DNA from: Pseudomonas sp. H3(2019) | GTDB taxonomy: Bacteria > Pseudomonadota > Gammaproteobacteria > Pseudomonadales > Pseudomonadaceae | NCBI RefSeq assembly: GCF_007713465.1 | Contig: NZ_VMSG01000032.1 | Coordinates: 1-64,000 of the forward strand | DNA: 64,000 nucleotides | Direction of reading: 5' to 3' | Part shown: positions 25,119-32,549 of the stretch, piece after piece | Position numbering within the stretch: the stretch's first letter is position 1 | Layout: every line of letters begins with the position of its first letter | Notes under the pieces: generated by a model | Told to the model about the DNA's origin: nothing | Seen by the model: the letters and a program-made list of their open reading frames with translations, nothing else | The model's database searches: none | Made by a program: the position numbers and the translations under genes

Positions 25119-26045
25119 TCAGTAACCTTGTTTGCGATCCACTTCACCCACCATCAACTCCCCTCGCTGATGCCGCCGAATATTCTCCAGCAACACCCCG
25201 AACGCACTTTCCGGTTGAGTCATCGCTGCGATGTGCGGGGTCAGCAGAATCTGCGGATGATCCCAAAACGGATGATCCAGCGGCGCCGGTTCTTCCTGTA
25301 GCACATCGAGTACGGCGCCGCTCAGCTGCCCGCTGTCCAGCGCCTCCAGCAGATCACTTTCCACCAGATGCCCGCCACGGCCCATGTTGATCAGCGCTGC
25401 ACCACGGGGCAGTTGCTGGAACAGCGTGCGGTCGAGGATGCCTTGGGTCTGTTCGGTCAGCGGTAGTACGCACAACAGGATGTCGCACTGGCTCAGGAAC
25501 GCCGGCAGTTGCTCGTTGCCGGCATAGCAATCGACGCCCTGAATGTGATGGGCGCTGCGCGCCCAGCCCGACAACGCAAAACCCAGGGGCTGCAAGGTCG
25601 CCAGAATCTGCCGGGCCTGGGTACCGAGGCCCATGACGCCCACCCGGCGCTTGGCTGCCGGTTGCAGCAAGTGCGCCTGCCAGCACCGGGCCATTTGTTG
25701 CTGGCGATAGCGCAGCATGTCCCGGTGCAGGCTGAGCACCGCAAAACTGGCGTATTCGCACATGCCGCGAGTGATGCCAGGGTCCAGCAGGCGCACCACC
25801 GGCAAGCTCGTCGGCAAGCGGCTCAGGTCCAGTTGATCGACCCCGGCGGACAACGCAAACAACACGCGCAGATTGGGCAGCAGCACCTCGAGATCGTCCG
25901 GTGCCTGCCAGGCGGCCAGGTACTGAATGTCCTTGGGGTCGCCGATGTCCGGCCAGGCGCGCCATTCGATATCCGGGGCATGCTCGGCGAACAGCGCTTT
26001 CCACTGTTCGCCGCGTACCGGGTCAGCTTTATAAAGCAGGGCCAT
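25119..26045 (-). CDS. ghrA: D-2-hydroxyacid dehydrogenase, glyoxylate/hydroxypyruvate reductase A type
   Basis: This 308-aa NAD(P)-dependent dehydrogenase contains the Rossmann motif GVMGLGTQARQILATL (about residue 140), the catalytic Arg in INMGRGGHLVE, a Glu in the QEEPAPL region and His in LTPHIAAMTQPES. The pattern matches GhrA, which reduces glyoxylate and hydroxypyruvate. The start at 26045 is chosen because AGGA lies eight bases upstream and the resulting N-terminus MALLYKADP fits the family; longer in-frame starts exist. It is divergent from gabT across 272 bases. The gene symbol is by similarity only. Confidence 0.85.
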   Translation of the reverse strand: MALLYKADPVRGEQWKALFAEHAPDIEWRAWPDIGDPKDIQYLAAWQAPDDLEVLLPNLRVLFALSAGVDQLDLSRLPTSLPVVRLLDPGITRGMCEYASFAVLSLHRDMLRYRQQQMARCWQAHLLQPAAKRRVGVMGLGTQARQILATLQPLGFALSGWARSAHHIQGVDCYAGNEQLPAFLSQCDILLCVLPLTEQTQGILDRTLFQQLPRGAALINMGRGGHLVESDLLEALDSGQLSGAVLDVLQEEPAPLDHPFWDHPQILLTPHIAAMTQPESAFGVLLENIRRHQRGELMVGEVDRKQGY

Positions 26046-26317
26046 GGGCATTTCCTGAAGGGTGAAGAGGCTGTCCATCATCGCGCAACGCCAGCGCAGG
26101 ATCTGTCGAAAGGGCCGGGTTAAACACGTTGCACCCGTTTCTATCAGGCATGCCCCGGCAGATTCGGCGGGCTGAAGGAATCTGCCGTTTGGCGGGGTGA
26201 AAACAGTTGATCCGAATTTCTCAGGGCGCAAGTTCGGCGTAGTTCGTTTCGCACAAGCCTTAACCTGAACACCATCGCAACCACCTCCCGGTTGCCGGAC
26301 TCACGATGGGAAATGCC

Positions 26318-27610
26318 ATGAACAGCAAAGTCGACGAAACCCCTCATTTGCTCCGTCAGCGCGATCAATTCGTGCCACGTGGCCTGGTTACCGCTCACCC
26401 GTTGGTGATCGATCGCGCCCAAGGTGCCGAATTGTGGGATGTGGACGGCAAGCGCTACCTGGATTTTGTCGGCGGCATTGGTGTGCTGAACATCGGGCAT
26501 AACCACCCCAAGGTGGTCGCCGCGGTGCAGGCCCAGTTGCAAAAGATCTCCCACGCGTGTTTTCAGGTGGTGGCCTATAAGCCTTATCTTGATCTGGCCC
26601 AGCGCCTGTGCGAAATGATCGGCGGCAACGAGGCGTATAAAGCGGCGTTCTTTACCTCTGGCGCCGAGGCCGTGGAGAACGCGGTGAAGATCGCCCGCGC
26701 TCATACCAATCGCTCGGCGGTGATTGCGTTTCGTGGCGGGTTTCACGGTCGCACCTTGCTCGGCACCACGCTGACCGGCATGAGCCAGCCGTACAAGCAG
26801 AACTTCGGGCCGTTCGCGCCGGAGGTGTTTCACACGCCGTATCCGAATGCCTATCGCGGCGTCAGCAGCGAGATGGCCCTCAAGGCGCTGGACGAGTTGT
26901 TGGTCACCCAGGTCGCCCCTGAACGGGTCGCGGCAATCATCATTGAACCGGTCCAGGGAGACGGCGGTTTCCTCTCGGCGCCCGTGGAGTTCCTTCAGGC
27001 GCTACGTGCCCTCACTGAAAAACACGGCATCGTGCTGATTCTCGATGAAATCCAGACCGGTTTTGGCCGTACCGGCAAGTGGTTCGGCTTCCAGCACGCC
27101 GGCATCCAGCCGGACCTGGTGACCGTCGCCAAGAGTCTTGCCGGTGGTTTGCCGTTGTCCGGCGTGGTCGGCAAGGCCGGGATCATGGACGCGCCATTGC
27201 CCGGTGGCCTGGGCGGTACTTACGGCGGTAACGCGCTGTCATGCGCCGCCGCGCTGGCGGTGATCGAAGCCTATGAGCAAGAACAGCTGCTGGCGCGGGG
27301 CGACGCCTTGGGCGAGCGTTTGCGTCAGGGCTTGTTGCGCTTGCAGGCCCGTCACCGGCAAATCGGCGATGTGCGCGGCAGTGGGTTCATGCTGGCGATC
27401 GAGCTGATCAAGGATGACGACGCGCGTACCCCGGACGCGGACCTGAATCAGCGGCTGATCGACGAAGCCCGAGCAGGTGGTCTGCTGGTGATCAAATGCG
27501 GCGTGTACCGCAACGTGCTGCGCTTCCTTGCGCCGCTGGTGACAACAGAGGATCAGATCGACGAAGCGCTGCAGATTCTTGAAGCAGCATTGGCACGCGT
27601 CTTGAACTGA
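26318..27610 (+). CDS. gabT: 4-aminobutyrate aminotransferase
   Basis: This 430-aa class-III aminotransferase has DEIQTGFGRTG for PLP phosphate/ring contact, the Schiff-base Lys in VAKSLAGGLPLSG, and GGTYGGNALSCAAALAV. It matches GabT, which transfers the amino group of 4-aminobutyrate (or 5-aminovalerate) to 2-oxoglutarate. The start at 26318 gives MNSKVDETP, the remembered Pseudomonas GabT N-terminus, rather than the ATG four codons earlier. No gabD is adjacent; the GabD-type gene at 15872 could supply the next step. It is followed by a hairpin. Confidence 0.92.
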   Translation: MNSKVDETPHLLRQRDQFVPRGLVTAHPLVIDRAQGAELWDVDGKRYLDFVGGIGVLNIGHNHPKVVAAVQAQLQKISHACFQVVAYKPYLDLAQRLCEMIGGNEAYKAAFFTSGAEAVENAVKIARAHTNRSAVIAFRGGFHGRTLLGTTLTGMSQPYKQNFGPFAPEVFHTPYPNAYRGVSSEMALKALDELLVTQVAPERVAAIIIEPVQGDGGFLSAPVEFLQALRALTEKHGIVLILDEIQTGFGRTGKWFGFQHAGIQPDLVTVAKSLAGGLPLSGVVGKAGIMDAPLPGGLGGTYGGNALSCAAALAVIEAYEQEQLLARGDALGERLRQGLLRLQARHRQIGDVRGSGFMLAIELIKDDDARTPDADLNQRLIDEARAGGLLVIKCGVYRNVLRFLAPLVTTEDQIDEALQILEAALARVLN

Positions 27611-27625
27611 GTTCATGCCTGCTCC

Positions 27626-27649
27626 GGGCGATACTGCAAGGTATCGCCC
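27626..27649 (+). terminator. hairpin downstream of gabT
   Basis: GGGCGATAC (27626-27634) pairs perfectly with GTATCGCCC (27641-27649) around a six-base loop, 16 bases after the gabT stop. No T-run follows, so it may be a weak terminator or an mRNA-end stabiliser. Confidence 0.55.
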
Positions 27650-27705
27650 GTGAGCATTTATGGAGCATGGGGTGACGGAGTGCATTATTGGAGGCTTGGC
27701 GTACC

Positions 27706-28362
27706 ATGGGGCTGACTGATTATCGAGCGTTGCTCATCGATTGCGATGAAGTGCTGGTCGATCGCGATTCGGGAGTCTGGACGGCGCTGCAACCGCTGCT
27801 CGACAGCCTTGGCGGTCGTCCGGACAAGGAACAGGTCCTGGCCGAGTACGGCGAGGTGGTGCGTGCGCTCTACCCGCGTTTCGGTGAACTGGGCTTTAGT
27901 GGCTTGCTGTGTTTTGCCCATCGCCAGTTGGCCGAGCGCTGGGGGCTGAGAGCCAGTTGGGAGGAGGGCATGAGTTTTGCCCGTTCGGTGGCCAGTTGGT
28001 CGCTGTTCGAGGACGCGCCCGGCGCGATGTTGTACCTGCGCAAGTTCTATCGCTTGCTGGTGCAGGGCGATCGGGATGCCGAAGATCGAGGGCTGCTCTG
28101 TGAGCGTTTGGGAGTCATGCCCGACGACTTCATTTCGCTGGCCAGCGATCCCTTGCTGGATCGGGACTGGTTACAGGCCAATGGGCTCGAGGCCCGGGAG
28201 ATCCTGCAAGTGACCCGACCTTCTGCCGGTCGACAGGCGGCCAGCGATGTGTGCCTGATTTGTCGCGGGCGGGCAAAACCTGCAACGTCGTGTGCGGCGG
28301 ATTACTGCATCAACAGCATGGCTGACCTGGTGGCTCAGCATCAGCTGTCTTTACGGCGCTGA
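27706..28362 (+). CDS. HAD family hydrolase
   Basis: This 218-aa protein starts GLTDYRALLIDCDEVLVDRDS, where IDCDEVLVD is HAD motif I with nucleophile and acid/base aspartates, and it has a helical cap (about residues 15-100). Motif II/III positions are less clear (LLVQGDRDAEDRG), and the C-terminus carries a Cys cluster (VCLICRGRAKPATSC) unusual for the family. The ATG at 27706 follows GGAGG by 11 bases. It sits alone between gabT and an Lrp-type gene. The substrate is unknown; this is a small-molecule phosphatase or dehalogenase-like enzyme. Confidence 0.75.
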   Translation: MGLTDYRALLIDCDEVLVDRDSGVWTALQPLLDSLGGRPDKEQVLAEYGEVVRALYPRFGELGFSGLLCFAHRQLAERWGLRASWEEGMSFARSVASWSLFEDAPGAMLYLRKFYRLLVQGDRDAEDRGLLCERLGVMPDDFISLASDPLLDRDWLQANGLEAREILQVTRPSAGRQAASDVCLICRGRAKPATSCAADYCINSMADLVAQHQLSLRR

Positions 28363-28407
28363 TTTTGCTAGAAGATTGTCCTACAAACGGCAATCAAGAG
28401 GTACGCA

Positions 28408-28896
28408 ATGGAAGGTTTAGTGAAACTGGACCGGATCGACATCAGCATCTTGGTTGAGTTGCAAAAAGACGGGCGCATGACCAACGTCAGCCTGGCCGAT
28501 GCCGTGGGGCTGTCAGCCAGTCCGTGCCTGCAACGGGTCAAGCGACTGGAGTCGGCCGGGTACATCTCGAGTTACAAGGCGCATTTGAACCTGGCCAAGA
28601 TCACTGACTCGGTCACGGTGTTCACCGAAATAACCTTGAGCGATCACAAGCGCGAAGACTTCGCCAAGTTCGAGTCCAATATCCGTCTGGTGGATGAAGT
28701 GCTCGAATGCCATCTGATCAGCGGTGGCTACGATTATCTGGTGCGCTTCATGACCCGCAGCATCCAGCACTATCAGGAAGTGATCGAAAGCCTGCTGGAC
28801 AAGAACATCGGGATTTCCAAGTACTTCAGTTACATCGTCATCAAGTCGCCCGTGCTCAAGGACGGCGTGCCGCTGCGCAAATTGCTGCGCCATTGA
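28408..28896 (+). CDS. Lrp/AsnC family transcriptional regulator
   Basis: This 162-aa regulator has an N-terminal HTH (LDRIDISILVELQKDGRMTN then VSLADAVGLSASPCLQRVKR) and a C-terminal RAM domain with the SGGYDYLVRF ligand-region motif. Lrp proteins form octamers and respond to amino acids. AAGAGG is upstream of the ATG at 28408. Its closeness to gabT suggests amino-acid catabolic control, but the target cannot be named. A hairpin follows at its end. Confidence 0.92.
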   Translation: MEGLVKLDRIDISILVELQKDGRMTNVSLADAVGLSASPCLQRVKRLESAGYISSYKAHLNLAKITDSVTVFTEITLSDHKREDFAKFESNIRLVDEVLECHLISGGYDYLVRFMTRSIQHYQEVIESLLDKNIGISKYFSYIVIKSPVLKDGVPLRKLLRH

Positions 28897-28917
28897 GACG
28901 TTCTCGATAACCGCTTG

Positions 28918-28958
28918 TCGCCCGCCGTGTCTTTGCAAGAGACACACGCCGGGCGGCA
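28918..28958. terminator. hairpin between convergent genes
   Basis: GTCGCCCG near 28918 pairs with CGGGCGGC near 28950, and within it GTGTCT pairs with AGACAC around a loop TTGCAAG. It lies between the Lrp gene (plus) and the 133-aa hypothetical (minus). No T-run is present. Confidence 0.5.
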
Positions 28959-28960
28959 CC

Positions 28961-29362
28961 TCAGGCATCGCGCAACAGGTCGTGAGCGTTAAGCAGCTCG
29001 TAGGCAATCTCGGGGTGTTTTTCCAGGCCGCGACGAATGGCGGCCGGAATCGACTGGCGGGTTTTGCGGCACAGCCCTGGCAGGTCCAGAAGCTGAATAC
29101 CGATGCCGCGCATGCTTCGCACTTCGTGCACGCTGGGGGTGATGTGCACGCGAATGCCTAGCTGCTCATACATCCGCCGCTGCATGTGCTCGAGGTCGGC
29201 CAGGCTCTGCAGATTCTCCAGCCGGTCGAGCAGGCGATTTTCCTCCTGTCGGGTCAGGTGCAGGATGCGCAAATCCGCGCTGGGAATGTCCAGCAACTGT
29301 TCGCGCCTGCAATCGCAGGCACCGGGCGGACAGGGTTGTCGAATCTGGAGAGAGGCTGTCAT
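28961..29362 (-). CDS. hypothetical protein with CPPGACDC motif
   Basis: This 133-aa protein of no family I recognise begins MTASLQIRQPCPPGACDC, a four-Cys cluster that could bind metal if completed by Cys120-region residues (LCRKTRQS). A charged helical stretch follows (LHLTRQEENRLLDRLENLQSLADLEHMQRRM), and the C-terminus ends IAYELLNAHDLLRDA. Start choice is between ATG 29362 and an in-frame TTG at 29371; GGAG is very near both. It appears soluble. A run of eleven C lies about 80 bases upstream. It seems to be a real gene, because the frame is intact and the composition normal, but the function is unknown. Confidence 0.6.
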   Translation of the reverse strand: MTASLQIRQPCPPGACDCRREQLLDIPSADLRILHLTRQEENRLLDRLENLQSLADLEHMQRRMYEQLGIRVHITPSVHEVRSMRGIGIQLLDLPGLCRKTRQSIPAAIRRGLEKHPEIAYELLNAHDLLRDA

Positions 29363-29440
29363 GGTCTCCAATCATAGCTATCGGCAACCGCTATTGCCCA
29401 GCGGGTTCGTCGCGACCCGATAAGGGCGTGGGGCGGACCA

Positions 29441-29451
29441 CCCCCCCCCCC
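29441..29451. repeat. 11-base poly-C tract
   Basis: A homopolymer of eleven C residues lies between the 133-aa hypothetical (its start is at 29362) and the 101-aa gene ending at 29465. Such tracts slip during replication. It is outside any coding frame, so an effect could only be on promoter spacing or mRNA. Confidence 0.7.
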
Positions 29452-29464
29452 GCACTGATAGCCC

Positions 29465-29770
29465 TCAGCCCCAGGTGTTGCCGAGCGCTTCCAGACCGGC
29501 CCTTTGCAGGTCCTGCGGGCTCATGACCAGACGGAACTTGCAGGTGGCATCGAAGTTGAGAAAGAACGGTTCTGCAAAGCTGGGGATCTGGGAGGAGTCT
29601 TGTACGTCGATCAGGAAAATCCCGCCGCGCATTCCATCCTGCTCGGTAAAGTAGGCAGCCTCCGGTTTGATGCTTTCCAGGATTCGTCCGATGACTTCGC
29701 CGACCTTCCCGGCTCTGACGAGCGCATTGAAGGGTTCATTCGGGCACTCGACCATCATTAGCATTTTCAT
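29465..29770 (-). CDS. small conserved protein, possible alpha/beta-barrel fold
   Basis: This 101-aa soluble protein begins MKMLMMVECPNEPFNALVRAG. It has GGIFLIDVQDSSQIPSFAEPFF in the middle and a LVMSPQDLQRAG helix near the end. The pattern of a short first strand followed by a GGIFL/I strand is that of small dimeric ferredoxin-like barrel proteins (DUF3303- or muconolactone-isomerase-like). No catalytic residues are evident. It is a stand-alone gene on the minus strand; function unknown. Confidence 0.6.
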   Translation of the reverse strand: MKMLMMVECPNEPFNALVRAGKVGEVIGRILESIKPEAAYFTEQDGMRGGIFLIDVQDSSQIPSFAEPFFLNFDATCKFRLVMSPQDLQRAGLEALGNTWG

Positions 29771-30114
29771 TATTCGATTCTCTTGTCAGATAGCTGCCTC
29801 ATCTCCCTGCCTTTGCTTCTGGTACTGATGCCACGAAGCTTGTATTCGACCGTTCCAGCGGTGTGTGGTTAAGCATAGCGAAGCATAAGCTGACGCTCGT
29901 CCAGGGTTACGGGCGGTCGTGGCGCTGAATGTGATTGGACCATGTCACCCGTTTTTGCACGGCTTTCAGCTTGCCTGATCAGTTGCATAATGGTGCTGGT
30001 GGTGTTGAAACTTCTGCGGTTAGCATGGCGCTTTACCGACGCACCAAATGACCGGTGGGTTAACGCAACCGAGTAGGTCGAACATTGATCGAACGACGCC
30101 AATTTAGCGGAGGC
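29771..30114. other. intergenic region, divergent genes
   Basis: These 344 bases separate the small minus-strand gene from the GlxA-type regulator. They must hold both promoters. I see no RNA gene, repeat or convincing small ORF; a minus-strand frame at 29869-30201 overlaps the regulator start and lacks a ribosome site. Confidence 0.5.
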
Positions 30115-31098
30115 ATGAAGGGAAAAAACCTTCGCTATCTGAATGAGAATCCCAGTGAGACGGCTCAAATGACCCGGGCAGGATTTCTGCTGCTCGAGCA
30201 TTTCTCACTGCCCGCGTTCACCCAGGCGCTGGATACGATTGTTACGGCGAATCTGCTACGCCCCGGGTTGTTCGCTTCCCGAACGTTCGGCTTGAATGAC
30301 GGGGAGGTCATCAGTGATCTGGGACTTGTCATTCGTCCGGATGCGCGTTTCGATTCTTCAGCTATTCAAGACCTGGACCTGTTGGTCATTTGTGGCGGCT
30401 ACAGGACAGAGCTGAAGGCGACGGATGAGTTGATCAGTCTGTTGCGAGCAGCGGCAGACCGTGGCGTGAGTCTGGCCGGGTTGTGGAATGGCGCCTGGTT
30501 CCTCGGCAGCGCCGGCTTGCTGGATGGGTATCGTTGCGCTATTCACCCCGAACATCGTCCCGCACTCGCGGAAATTTCCAAGGTGACGCATGTCACCAGC
30601 GAAGCCTATGTCATTGATCGAGACCGGCTCACCGCTTCCAGTCCCGCGGGGGCATTTCATATGGCGCTGGACTGGATCAAGGGGCTGCACGATAAAGCAC
30701 TGGTCGAGGGTATCGAGGACATTCTGGCTTTCGAGGAGTCTCGTTATCGGCGCATCAAACCGGCGGAAAACATCTGTGTGAGCGCGCCATTGCGCGAGGT
30801 GGTCAAGCTGATGGATGCCAACCTCGAAGAGCCTCTGGAGCTGGAACAATTGGCGGTTTATGCCGGCCGTTCTCGTCGACAGCTTGAACGGTTGTTCAAG
30901 GAGCAACTGGGCACGACGCCGCAGCGGTATTACATGGAACTGCGTATCACCGAGGCGCGGCGACTCCTGCAACACACCGAGCTGTCCCAGGTCGATGTGC
31001 TGGTGGCCTGCGGTTTTGTTTCACCCAGTCATTTCAGTAAATGCTATAGCTCGTACTTTGGATACAGACCCTCCAAGGAAACGCGACTGGTCAAATGA
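30115..31098 (+). CDS. GlxA family transcriptional regulator (DJ-1/PfpI + AraC)
   Basis: This 327-aa protein has an N-terminal DJ-1/PfpI-like sensor (LLLEHFSLPAFTQALDT, then LVICGG and GLWNGAWFLGSAGLL, where Asn-Gly-Ala replaces the Cys nucleophile region). The C-terminal AraC-type double HTH is LEQLAVYAGRSRRQLERLF and VDVLVACGFVSPSHFSKCY. Related regulators (ArgR, GbdR, CdhR) sense quaternary amines or amino acids. The ATG at 30115 has GGAGG unusually close; an in-frame TTG at 30085 is possible. No obvious target gene adjoins it. Confidence 0.88.
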   Translation: MKGKNLRYLNENPSETAQMTRAGFLLLEHFSLPAFTQALDTIVTANLLRPGLFASRTFGLNDGEVISDLGLVIRPDARFDSSAIQDLDLLVICGGYRTELKATDELISLLRAAADRGVSLAGLWNGAWFLGSAGLLDGYRCAIHPEHRPALAEISKVTHVTSEAYVIDRDRLTASSPAGAFHMALDWIKGLHDKALVEGIEDILAFEESRYRRIKPAENICVSAPLREVVKLMDANLEEPLELEQLAVYAGRSRRQLERLFKEQLGTTPQRYYMELRITEARRLLQHTELSQVDVLVACGFVSPSHFSKCYSSYFGYRPSKETRLVK

Positions 31099-31157
31099 AA
31101 ACGGCGCCACCGCAAGGCCGGGCCAAGCGATTGTCTCGGCTGTCTTGATGCGTCTCC

Positions 31158-31163
31158 TATACT
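31158..31163 (+). promoter_or_regulatory. possible -10 element of the peroxiredoxin gene
   Basis: TATACT lies about 98 bases before the peroxiredoxin start and matches five of six positions of the sigma-70 -10 consensus. No good -35 box is found at the right distance. Confidence 0.3.
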
Positions 31164-31260
31164 GATTCGCGTTGCCAGGCCCAACGCTGGCATCCAACGC
31201 CGTCGGGCCCGCTGTCAGGGGCTGACAGCTTCCCCATCAGTCACGGTAAGGAGATTGAAC

Positions 31261-31914
31261 ATGGCAATTCGCATTGGCGATGAAGCACCGGACTTCACCG
31301 CCGAAAGTACCGAAGGCCCGATCCACTTCCACGAGTGGATTGGCGACAAGTGGGCCATCCTGTTCTCGCATCCGAAGGACTTCACCCCTGTCTGCACCAC
31401 TGAACTCGGTTATATGGCCGGACTCAAGCCGGAGTTCGACAAGCGCAACACCAAGATAGTCGGGCTCAGCGTCGACCCGGTCAGTGACCACCGGGCCTGG
31501 CTCGGTGACATCGAAGAGACCCAGGGGCATGCGGTCAACTATCCGATGATCGGCGACGAGAACCTGGTAGTAGCGAAGCTCTACGACATGATTCACCCGA
31601 ATGCCAGTGGCGGCTCACGCACCGCCGTGGACAACGCCACGGTGCGCTCCGTGTTCATCGTCGGCCCGGACAAGAAGGTCAAGGCGATGCTGATCTACCC
31701 GATGAGTGCCGGGCGCAACTTCGATGAAGTGTTGCGCCTGCTCGACTCGCTGCAATTAAACGCCAAGCACACGGTCGCCACCCCGGTGAACTGGCGTCCG
31801 GGCGAGGACGTCATTATTCCCACGTCGGTGTCCGACGAGGAAGCCAGGAAGAAGTACCCACAGGGCTTCAAGACGTTGAAACCCTATTTGCGCACCGTGG
31901 CGCAACCAAAGTAA
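31261..31914 (+). CDS. lsfA: 1-Cys peroxiredoxin, LsfA/Prx6 type
   Basis: This 217-aa peroxiredoxin has its only cysteine, the peroxidatic Cys45, in FTPVCTTELG. The second-domain motif PNASGGSRTAVDNATVRSVF and a C-terminal extension with NWRPGEDVIIP are characteristic of the Prx6/LsfA branch. With no second Cys it must use an external thiol. It reduces hydrogen and organic peroxides in the cytoplasm; LsfA was described in Pseudomonas under sulphate limitation and oxidative stress. GTAAGGAG precedes the ATG at 31261, and a terminator follows. Confidence 0.93.
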   Translation: MAIRIGDEAPDFTAESTEGPIHFHEWIGDKWAILFSHPKDFTPVCTTELGYMAGLKPEFDKRNTKIVGLSVDPVSDHRAWLGDIEETQGHAVNYPMIGDENLVVAKLYDMIHPNASGGSRTAVDNATVRSVFIVGPDKKVKAMLIYPMSAGRNFDEVLRLLDSLQLNAKHTVATPVNWRPGEDVIIPTSVSDEEARKKYPQGFKTLKPYLRTVAQPK

Positions 31915-31926
31915 TTCACTCGGCGT

Positions 31927-31974
31927 CCCTCCCTTGCAACGATTGCCTCAGGCTCGGGCAGGGGAGGGTTGTTT
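31927..31974 (+). terminator. rho-independent terminator of lsfA
   Basis: CCCTCCCTTGC (31927-31937) pairs with GCAGGGGAGGG (31958-31968) with one G-U, and TTGTTT follows immediately. It lies 12 bases after the peroxiredoxin stop. Confidence 0.75.
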
Positions 31975-32104
31975 AACCCGATCAATAGCAAGTGGCTGTT
32001 TTAAAAACAATTTATGTGGTCTGGGGCTTCCCATGCGAAGCGAAAGTTGATAAATTTCCGCGCGTTCTTGCAGAGGCCCTCACGGGGCTTTCAGCAACAG
32101 CTAC

Positions 32105-32179
32105 AGGGGCGTCGCCAAGCGGTAAGGCAGCAGGTTTTGATCCTGCCATGCGTTGGTTCAAATCCAGCCGCCCCTGCCA
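32105..32179 (+). tRNA. tRNA-Gln (anticodon UUG)
   Basis: All four arms can be drawn. The acceptor AGGGGCG (32105-32111) pairs with CGCCCCT (32169-32175), followed by discriminator G and encoded CCA (32177-32179). The D arm is GCC/GGC. The anticodon stem GCAGG/CCTGC closes loop TTTTGAT with anticodon TTG. The T arm GTTGG/CCAGC encloses TTCAAAT. It appears functional. The gene stands alone, not in a tRNA cluster, between lsfA and a broken isochorismatase. Confidence 0.92.
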
Positions 32180-32248
32180 TTTTCCTATGCTCATCCAGGC
32201 ATTCCCTCAACCGGCAGGTTTTGTGCGAATTCAGGATGATCGTCAGCC

Positions 32249-32488
32249 TTAAAGTGCCGTCATCAGGACTTGCACCAATTGACCCCCTTGTGGCGTAGCC
32301 CAGCTGCCGGCGAGTTCTGCAATCAGCTGGTTGGTGGTGGTCAGCGTCACGCCACCTTTATCCATTCGCCGCAGGGCGTTGCGTTTCAGCTCTTCGAAAG
32401 GAATGGATTTCACCCAGCTCATAGTCCCCACCTGGTGATCAATCAACAGCAGGGCGGCATTGTCGGCACTGAATTTTTCGTGCGTCAT
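32249..32488 (-). pseudogene. internally deleted isochorismatase-like cysteine hydrolase
   Basis: The 79-aa frame begins with a normal isochorismatase-family N-terminus (NAALLLIDHQVGTMSWVKSI) up to about residue 38. It then jumps, in frame, to the family C-terminus (GVTLTTTNQLIAELAG and GGQLVQVLM). Intact members are about 180-210 residues, so roughly 100 or more residues, including the catalytic Lys and Cys region, are missing. CCAGGAG precedes the ATG, so a short protein may still be made, but it cannot be an active hydrolase. It precedes the Old Yellow Enzyme gene end by 61 bases on the same strand. Confidence 0.8.
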
Positions 32489-32549
32489 GATGATTCTCCT
32501 GGCAACAAGGTTGGGCCGCTAGGCCCAGGTTTGGGACTGTTTCGATCAC

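Noticed and set aside
29869..30201. 110-codon minus-strand frame between the small protein and the GlxA-type regulator
   Set aside because: It overlaps the start of the regulator, lacks a ribosome site and shows no recognisable family or signal.
31992..32252. 86-codon plus-strand frame over the tRNA
   Set aside because: It runs through an intact tRNA-Gln gene and has no coding features of its own.
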